This document shows, piece after piece, positions 56,763 through 64,000 of a stretch of DNA of 64,000 bases. Origin of the DNA: Opisthorchis felineus (taxonomy: Eukaryota; Platyhelminthes; Trematoda; Opisthorchiida; Opisthorchiidae); the NCBI GenBank assembly GCA_004794785.1, contig SJOL01007384.1, positions 581,417 through 645,416 on the forward strand, written 5' to 3'. The notes below the pieces were generated by a model. The model was not told the origin of the DNA. It did no database searches and saw only the letters and a list, made by a program, of their open reading frames with translations. The position numbers and the translations under genes were made by a program. How positions within the stretch are numbered: position 1 is the stretch's first letter; each line of letters starts with the position of its first letter.

Positions 56763-56933
56763 TCAGTTATCCTGAATTTCAACGACATGTCCCAAAAACA
56801 CCGGAACAGTGGACTTATAAATCACTGCAAAAAAGAATGGGTGATCGACCCGGAACTTCTTTGGCTTTGCAAGACTCAAGAATGCGAACTCAAAACCGGT
56901 GGCAGCTGCAGCTTCCACTCCACCTTCGGTAAC
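56763..56933 (-). CDS. Serpin exon 6: hinge, reactive loop and C-terminus
   Basis: Starts VTEGGVEAAAATGFEFAFLS after a CTTACAG acceptor. It carries the hinge, the reactive loop with predicted scissile Leu-Ser, the breach strand FRVDHPFFFAV and the terminal PVFLGHVVEIQDN before TGA. No clear AATAAA was seen close downstream. Confidence 0.94.
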   Translation of the reverse strand, partial: VTEGGVEAAAATGFEFAFLSLAKPKKFRVDHPFFFAVIYKSTVPVFLGHVVEIQDN

Positions 56934-59900
56934 CTGTAAGGAGGAAACAAAATTTTTGAGCGATTATTATTTCCGTGTAGAGTTTGTGTTTACGTAATGG
57001 ACGAATAATGTTTTATCATGGTCAGAGTGCACTAGCAGGGTATAGGTTTCTCTATTTACTATTCATTGGTGGCTGAAGCAGATAAATCACTTTTCTCAAA
57101 TGTACGTAGTGTTCACGCAGGATCCTGTCCACCAACAACATGCTTCATCTAACCTCTATACTAGCGCGATTCAATAAATATTCGGAAGATAGAACGCTGA
57201 TCAGTAAAATTCCTCCTGCCAATGTGCGCGAACCTTCGGCATCAGCCACAGTTACATTCATTTGTAAACCGTCCGCTATCGGATTGATAGGCTGCAGGAC
57301 ACGTCGGTGTAGCAGTCTTTTGCACAACTCGAGCAAACACCGAGTGGAGTGAGGTAGGAAATACTTTGGAATTATTCTGCACACTGATGTTCTTCACGTG
57401 ACCAGTGACTAAATATCCGCAAGCTAAATGCCAAGCTATGTGAGCGGTCGTCTGATGAATAAGTAGCTGTTCTGCAAGCTTGCTGAAAGCAAGTCACTGC
57501 GGAGAACCAGTAGCCGAAAAGCAAACTGGCGTATATAGAAGCCATTGTTTTGCTTAATGCATTTGTTCGTAAGTTCATCTGGCAAAAGAACCAAAAACTA
57601 CAGAGGCCTTCTACTGAAAGCTGTTTTGCCAATGATTCCCAAGAGAAGTTGTCGTTCGACTGATCTAGCGAGTGGTCCAGTTCCTCATCAGTAATCTGAC
57701 CGATGCGTTGATTCCTAACTCTTGCGCAACCTCAATTCCACTGCTATCTGTGCGTCACTCATCCAAGCAATGTCTTGTAGCGCTGGTTTTGGCAGCGTTC
57801 CAGATTAGCTCGAGCTATAACCTAACTTAAGTTATCCGTATGTATATTTTGTGGTAGTTTTGCGAAAAGTGACCTTGCTTAGTTTTTGGCGTATGTTTTC
57901 ACGTACAACCATCCTCCCCACGTCTTAAACAGGTAATTTTCATTGGCTGAATGACGTTCTTTGCAGTACATGGAGGTTGGAGTGCGTACGTCCACGCAGA
58001 ACCTTGAACGTATTCAGCAGTGCTCATTGGTGTCCAAATCAATGCCTTCAGAAACGACAAATATCAATGAAAAAGGCATCTTTACCAGAACAATGAAGTC
58101 TGTAGTTTTCTCACCTGCGTAGATTTTGGACCTTGGCGGTCAAATAACTCTACTCTGAGTGGCTTGTCCTTATTTTCTCATAGGTAGTCTTCTGTGTAAT
58201 CAGCTGAATGACAACAACCTTCAGTCCAGTTTTGTCAGGGTCCAAGCGCGATTATAGGGTGAATGGACTTAGTTACTTATTGATCAGCTGGAATGAATTT
58301 AAACCGTTTGAAAAATCAACAAATTGGTAAACACATCAACAAAACGCACTTACTGATATAAACGTTTTGTGCAACAGCTTATCGACGTAAAGCTTTGAGT
58401 CCTCAGTGATCATTGTCAAATTAGCATCCTTAGAGAACAATGTTTGAAGTCCGAGTGAAGACAAATGTGTCTTTAAATCCATCGTTGGAATTTCGGTCAA
58501 CTTGAATCGAGGGAGGCATATTGACAAATATTTTTTTAAAAATGGTTTCTGCAGTACCGTCTTCAGGGTTTCTTTGGCTTTTAGCTGTTGAAGCAGTCCG
58601 GGAAGGCCATTATGTGCATCCGGAAGGATTATCAGCAGTTCATATCTATAACAGTAATGAAAAATGAATATTTAGGGATCACGAATTAGAGAAATGTGTG
58701 GTTGCTCCGTAAACTGCATTTTGACGAGTAGGTAACGTAGAACAAACGGGTCATTGCATGTGGCCAGGTTTAATGATATTATTAACTCCATGTATCCAAA
58801 GTTTTAAAAGTTGTGCAGATGGTTAAAGTCATGTGATCCAGGGGTAAATTTAGGCTGGGTTACTCGAGTCTTTTAAGGTGTGTCACACACTGGGTTTTAA
58901 TGTTACGTGTGGCGTGTAGTCCTCAGGATTGCACGTCAAGCCGATGCTTGAACACCTCTAGCAAAGGGGCAGTCAGTACATTGGAGGTAGTGAGAAGCAT
59001 GAAAGGGGAATAGAAATATCGGCAGTCTAGGTAGGTCTTTGACGAATATTCCTACAGCTTGTCGTTTTCTGCGAGAGTAGACAAACTTCAGTATGATAGA
59101 GTGGGAATGTCAGTAGCTGAGGTCTCAGAAGTACGTTTCAATGTAGCGTCATTTTTGTCAATAAGTGTAGATTATGTACATGCTTCACTTCTCTTTGTTG
59201 TGCCCTTTCACAGAGCTGCTGATTTGGTTTTTACGACAGTTGCCTATTCTGACCTACATGTTTGACGTAAAGCCTAGGGTATGCTGTCACAAAGTTAGTG
59301 AGTACCGGTCTTTCAAGGGGATTAGGAGCTCGCCGTGAAAGCCGCATGCGTGTTTGCAATTAAGGTGGCTTTGTCGAATCGAGTCAAACTTCATAGATTC
59401 TGCTGAAGGTTAGTTCTCAAGTGTTCTTGCATGACGCAACTTGTAGTTAGTTGGAGTCTGTAGTGCTGGCACGTGATCATGAGGGTCATGGCTGATTCAC
59501 GTAACACTTATTGAGGTTCAACAGGGATCGGCTGTTTATCATCCAAGTGTGGGGAACGTAGAGATCGATCAAAGGGGTTTCAGGAACAAACACCAATTAG
59601 AAGTTTGTCCACAGCTTTATAAATTCGACATTATTGATGATAATTATAAGACAGATAGGTCATCAGTGAATCCTGCGAGCCACCGGAGCCTCAAAACAGT
59701 AGTTTACACGGGTTTGTATTACGTTTAGCCCACCCACGAAGGTCTGATTTTTGGCTTACTGTGTAGCTAGCTAGGCATAATACTGCTGGTTACACAAGTG
59801 GTTAATTCTCGGCTGAGAATGTGATGATTCACACTTTCGGAAGCCTTGGAAAGGTCCAGAGGTACTGGGTGAACCTGTATCCTTGCATCAACACCTCTGG

Positions 59901-61321
59901 TCAGCGTAACTGTCGTTAGGCGGATAGTTATTAGTCGAGGTCATCGCTGTCTGAAAGGATGAAGAAACTTGGTTGGTCGAAATGGATTCTGCAACTTTTG
60001 TAAGAACGGCAAGATGGGCTATCACCCATTGACTAACATAGTTTGATATTTGGCCCCTTTCTAGACAGGCTCGCAACTTCATTCTTTTCATCACCCTGGA
60101 ACAGTGCTCTTGTCACATACGTTTGGGACTATTGACCGGCAGGTTATTTGCAATAGATGAAGGCATTATCAGATGGGTGTGCTTTTACCAAGTGTGACTA
60201 ACTTTTGGCTTAAAGTGATTCTGCAAAAAGGACGTATTATAATATCTGTGGAATGACTATTTCTTGAGCATTGTTTGAATGTAAAGCTCACATGGATAGA
60301 CAGTGATTATCTGCGGTCAGCTAGGTAATTTTTAAGTGTTTTATTTTGAATAGGTGGATGGGGAGGTTTATGTGACAACGCATTCTGACAGTTGAATATA
60401 CGAAGAATGACTGATCACGCGGTTTTAGTGTTTTTATGAGGAACTGTTACGTAACACAACAGATATCCGCTAACAGAATACTGACTTACGCGTTATCCAG
60501 AAATGGAAGCTTGATTGCCGTGGCATCCAAGTCGGATAATACTTCATATTGGTACGTTGCATCCTTAGTCATTGTCTTCACCTGTGTTTCACTACCATCC
60601 AGGCCATAGAAAGCAGCACTGTGCGTTTTGGCTTGTGCGAATGTGCTTTCCCAAGCGCCTTTAGTAGTAGATGGATAAAAGTAGTGTTTGGTTTACCAGG
60701 TCAAGCGAACCACTCACCTTTGAAATAAATGGCGTTTGCAATGAACAGCGGTGACTCTTCTGACAACGCACCAACTGGGATGAGTTCCTGGATCTTTGAC
60801 TCTGTTTGTTTCGATACCCATTGGTTTATGTGGCGTCTCTTCGCCTCAGTGTCCGTCAAATGTGCCAGCTACAAACAAACGTTATGATCACGTACACCTT
60901 AATCTCCCTAACCATTTCAGCGTCGGCAGAATAATAGGTATGAAGAGATGATGTGAATTCACGTTTAAGGTTTATGTCACGCGTGATGAATATCCTATTT
61001 GCCAGCAAAATTTCCACGTCTCTATTGGTGGTAAATTCTCTACTTAATTTCGATCCGATATCGTGAACTTGACCTGCTTGTAGCTGTTCGGGAATGTTAA
61101 GTGTGCTTCTCAGTTCATCCAGAGTGCGTCCTGCAGCACCGGTGGCTGTCATCAGCAAGGCCACGTAAAGGCTCAGCGGAGATATAAGAGAATTTTGCAG
61201 GTTTGCTTAAGTATGCCATAAAAACTTCTATGAAACCTTATGACTTACCTTCTTGCTGCCCAATTACCTGGCCATAAACTTCCGACGAAAAGGTCTGAAC
61301 ATTCGCATAAAGCTCCGTCAT
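56763..61321 (-). CDS. Serpin (serine protease inhibitor), six exons, complete
   Basis: Joins to 1149 bp, 382 residues and a stop, the usual serpin length. Exons: 61321-61249, 61205-60913, 60868-60718, 60658-60490, 58645-58354, 56933-56763; all phases agree. Seen: helix A (FSSEVYGQVIG), SPLSLYVALLMTATGAAG, HINQWVSKQTESKI, LFIANAIYFKG, GAWESTF, KLPFLDNAYELLIILPDA, the hinge EGGVEAAAATGFEF and the C-terminal DHPFFFAVIY and VPVFLGHV. The Ala-rich hinge is that of inhibitory serpins; counting 17 residues from the hinge Glu puts P1-P1' at Leu-Ser, suggesting chymotrypsin- or elastase-like targets (inference). An in-frame stop lies upstream of the ATG and there is no signal peptide, as in clade-B intracellular serpins and many fluke serpins. 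Residue P14 is Val rather than Thr/Ser. Confidence 0.93.
58354..58645 (-). CDS. Serpin exon 5
   Basis: YELLIILPDAHNGLPGLLQQ through LPRFKLTEIPTMDLKTHLSS LGL to KLLHKTFISV-side. The LPRFKLTE and LxxLGL blocks and the final HKTFI strand before the hinge are diagnostic. Acceptor TACTGTTATAG, donor TCA/GTAAGT, phase 0. Confidence 0.93.
60490..60658 (-). CDS. Serpin exon 4
   Basis: GAWESTFAQAKTHSAAFYGL to AIKLPFLDNA. GxWxxxF follows the NAIYFKG block directly, as in all serpins. Donor AACGC/GTAAGT, phase 2; the intron that follows is 1.8 kb. Confidence 0.92.
60718..60868 (-). CDS. Serpin exon 3
   Basis: LAHLTDTEAKRRHINQWVSK to ANAIYFKG: the strand/helix region holding the INxWV and NAIYFKG serpin signatures. 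Acceptor TTTGTTTGTAG, donor AAAG/GTGAGT, phase 1. Confidence 0.92.
60913..61205 (-). CDS. Serpin exon 2
   Basis: NLQNSLISPLSLYVALLMTA onward to YYSADAEM. The intron before it is only 43 bp. I chose the donor ATG/GTTAGG because it gives a spacing to DTEAKRRHINQWV close to other serpins; a second phase-0 donor, AAG/GTGTAC at about 60899, would add five residues. Confidence 0.85.
61249..61321 (-). CDS. Serpin exon 1
   Basis: Starts ATG and reads MTELYANVQTFSSEVYGQVI then GQQE, helix A of the serpin fold. Donor AAG/GTAAGT, phase 1. Ten codons upstream the frame has a TGA, which fixes this as the first possible in-frame ATG on a continuous transcript. Confidence 0.82.
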
Positions 61322-61629
61322 GGGTTGATAAGACCACTTGAAGAGACGTCACCTAAAAGCTCCCTAAAAATAACCGAAAAGTCCATATATTTATACTCGT
61401 ATGTACAGAACGTCCTCCCTAGCCATTGGCTGCCTAGAACTCCGGTGAACGGTCACTCCCTATTGGATGAATGGGAACCAGTCATGAAAGTGCATCCAAT
61501 TCATGTAATGTTTTTTTGCTCATTGTTAGAGATGCATTGCTACATCTTGATCGTTAGGCAAGAAAGTAAGTAGTCTAAAATAAACTTCGTGCTTGGTGGT
61601 AGTATGAAAGGGTTTTGAAATCGCAATGG

Positions 61630-61775
61630 GGATTTCTCCCCTGCAAGTAACGTCAATCTGTGTTGGGACAACAAGATGCCCTGTACAGGTGTTTCATCCT
61701 TGTTGGGAGTTGTCAAAACTGCATTTCTCACGAGCCTCCGAGGAGATTATAAACCGAGACACCCCCCGGTTAACA
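61630..61775 (-). repeat. SINE family B, inverted, diverged
   Basis: Minus-strand similarity to the family B body (CTCGTGAGAAATGCAGTTTT, GATGAAACACCTGTACAGGG). It lies about 310 bp upstream of the serpin start codon. Confidence 0.5.
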
Positions 61776-62084
61776 TTTACCAATCAGCCATAAGCGGCTG
61801 ATCAGCAGTGTGGTTAATTCTCAGCTGTACAGTATATAACATCTCTCATCCTCCCTTAACACCGCCACTAAACCATAATTAATCGGTTCAGGGAGAAAAG
61901 GATCTCACAGGTTCCACGAGAAATTGTCGTTCGAAGGACAGATCAGCACATTACCAAGTGATGTGAATGGCGTGACTGAATAATGAACGACGTTTTATCG
62001 CATCTAGGTTTGTTATACTGTTTTTCGATCATTCAGCTGGTAGTGTAGAAGTCGCCTATAGGTTCCACAGACATGCGCAGCTGA

Positions 62085-62160
62085 CAATTCTCAACACGAA
62101 TGAAACAGCCGTACAGTGCGTCTTAGCCCTTTGGTCTAGAGTGAATTAAATTGCAAGACG
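62085..62160 (+). repeat. SINE family B, fragment
   Basis: GAATGAAACAGCCGTACAGT and the following block TTAGCCCTTTGGTCTAGAGTG correspond to the second half of the family B body. Confidence 0.5.
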
Positions 62161-62600
62161 AAGTCTCATGTAAAAGATTTATGCTCTGGTATTAAATGAG
62201 ACGATGAAGCTGTGATCTCCCCTGTTCTACCAGGAACTAGTTAACAAAGCGAAAGACATCTTACTTCAAGTTCACTTAATTTTTTTTATTGCCCTGGAAC
62301 ATTCATTATACTGCATAATAATCTAGGATGGTATGGTGTGAGCCAAGATTTGATGGGGCTTGTATATTATACACAAGTTTTGGCCTGCCGTAGAGTAAGT
62401 TTTTCAGTTCACTAAGTTTGACGAAAAGGTCTTCACCGGTACATTTGTGTTTAGATCATCCGGAGACGGAGCACTTCTTTATAACCAAGTAATCTGTCAC
62501 ACTGACAATCTATACCAATAACTTAAATTTTGAAAGGTTTTAGAATGTCGCGCTCTCGTGCAAGCTTTTTGTGAAGTTTACAAACCCATCATTTTCAAGT

Positions 62601-62790
62601 GGGATTTCGTCCTGTCAGTGAGGCCAGTCTATTGTGAAACACCCAGAAGATGTAAAGCTGTTTCATCGCTATTGGGAATCATGAGCACTGCGTATTTCAC
62701 GAAACTCAGAGAGATTTGAACTTCAGCCAGTAAATGAATAGTTAACGGTTCGGTCACGAGCGGCTGAACATCACTGTGATTAGCTATCAC
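62601..62790 (-). repeat. SINE family B, inverted
   Basis: Minus strand: GTTTCGTGAAATACGCAGTG, GATGAAACAGCTTTACATCT and GGACGAAATCCC; the head (CTCGTGACCGAACCGTTAAC) is still recognisable. Confidence 0.7.
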
Positions 62791-63887
62791 TCAGACAGGG
62801 TAGTGCGTCGCTCATCCATTAATCACAGAAATCGCGTCACGTTTTTGCGCACTGACTAGCTCCTCGAGTGACGAATTCTCAGATGGTAGTTTTATACATC
62901 TCGTGAAATTGTTTTTCCCCTGATCTAGCTACATATTGACGTTCATTATCTGTTTGCTGCTTTAAATGCCCCTGTTACATCCCGTATAATTTTCGGCCGA
63001 TTGTGTGAATTGTGTTTGATCGCCGAGGCAGTTTTCAGTGATCTTACGCCCCTCATTCATCTGCGGATAGGACTAGAGGACTAAAACGTGTGAAGCTTTG
63101 TTCAGTTGTGGACTATTTTGTTAAAAAAAAGATGCGAGAATTCTTGCAAAAATTAAATAAATCGTTGACCACTCTCCGACTATGCAAACTTCTTTTTCTC
63201 TGTCTAATGTTCACTCTGTGAGCAAATTTGTGTAAACAGTTTTTATGCTAACTTTTCTCGAGAAGTGCAGGAAATTATGTTCATCCGTTTAACAATACTC
63301 GCATCTGGGAAGCCTGTTGAAGAAAAGGATGGTCTTTATGTCAGTTCATAATTTTCTTGCTTCTTTAACATACCATTCTCTGAAGGTGTTGATGAAAACT
63401 GTTGGAAAATATGAATCTGTGATTCTGTCCAAACAGTTTAGCTGGATAAATCAGGGAACAACACACAGATTAATATACGGGTTGCATTTTCGTCCTTTCT
63501 GTTTTTTGGTCAAATATGGGAATAGTTGAACGCGTACCTTGTGAACACGCACCATAAATTGCATCACCAAAAAAGCTTATCACTTGCCTTAGGTTTTGCA
63601 CGAATGCGATTGGCCAGAAGAAATTATCTGAATACAAGTGTTTTGTATCCTTGTCTTGAGTTAAATAGTGAGAAAAAACCTGGATGTTTAGCGCGGTCGG
63701 TGAAGAGCCTGCGCAAATATTCTGTTGGGCTGTTCACAGTCATGTTTTCCAAAGGATAGAGAACATGTTTATAGGGCATCAGTAAACAAAATCTTCAAGT
63801 AGATGACTTAGTGGTCCTAATAGTCTTCAAAAAGCCCATGAAATTTAGAAAATTTTACCTTGTTGCTCCCAGTTGATCGCATGAGCT

Positions 63888-63955
63888 GATGTCCGCAAGA
63901 ATTTCTACTTCATCATATCCATAAAAAACATCAACGTCTGTCCATCACCAGAACA
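63888..63955 (-). other. Exon-like block at the right edge (unidentified)
   Basis: On the minus strand, after GATGGACAG, the frame VDVFYGYDEVEILADISSCD then QLGAT runs to an AAG/GTAAAA donor at about 63860. It could belong to a gene lying mostly beyond the window or to a 5' exon upstream of the serpin. Unsupported by any family match. Confidence 0.15.
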
Positions 63956-64000
63956 TTTTTCTGCCCCAATACTAAACCTGTTTTCGACAACCAAACGGAC

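Overview
The window looks like nuclear DNA of a parasitic flatworm, most likely a digenean trematode. The reasons are animal genes split by introns (some introns only 30-50 bp, others several kb), a dense and decayed load of RTE, CR1, Penelope and Ty3/gypsy retroelements of trematode type, tRNA-derived SINEs, and hammerhead-ribozyme motifs of the kind known from schistosome repeats and Penelope-like elements. There are no operons, ribosome binding sites or bacterial features. The species assignment is inference.

Two host genes are well supported, both on the minus strand. (1) An amyloid precursor protein (APP) family gene runs from a signal-peptide exon at 37523 to a stop codon at 8008. It has E1 exons at 37.4-36.9 kb, E2 exons at 28.5, 21.7, 15.3 and 14.0 kb, a juxtamembrane exon at 11.4 kb and a transmembrane/cytoplasmic exon ending in an NGYENPAYK motif. 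Splice phases agree at every junction, except that the exon that should close the copper-binding subdomain, between 36.86 and 28.50 kb, was not found. (2) A clade-B-like serpin of 382 residues in six exons runs from 61321 to 56763. Its inhibitory-type hinge predicts Leu-Ser at P1-P1'.

Layout: 1-7.7 kb, intergenic, with a CR1 3' fragment and a hairpin element carrying a hammerhead core; 7.7-37.5 kb, the APP gene, whose large introns hold an RTE LINE (30.2-32.0 kb), a Penelope-like element with a GIY-YIG-like region (34.1-35.7 kb), SINEs, a head-to-head hammerhead palindrome (12.3-12.6 kb) and an inverted pair of Penelope-type repeats (23.6-24.35 kb); 37.5-56.7 kb, an intergenic mosaic of gypsy gag/RT debris, a MULE/FAR1-like transposase pseudogene, a diverged tandem repeat, SINEs and a CR1 copy; 56.7-61.3 kb, the serpin gene; 61.3-64 kb, intergenic, with tRNA-derived repeats and one exon-like block at the right edge.

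The two genes show no sign of acting together. The most unusual content is the number of hammerhead-like motifs in separate repeat families, several of them arranged as inverted repeats.
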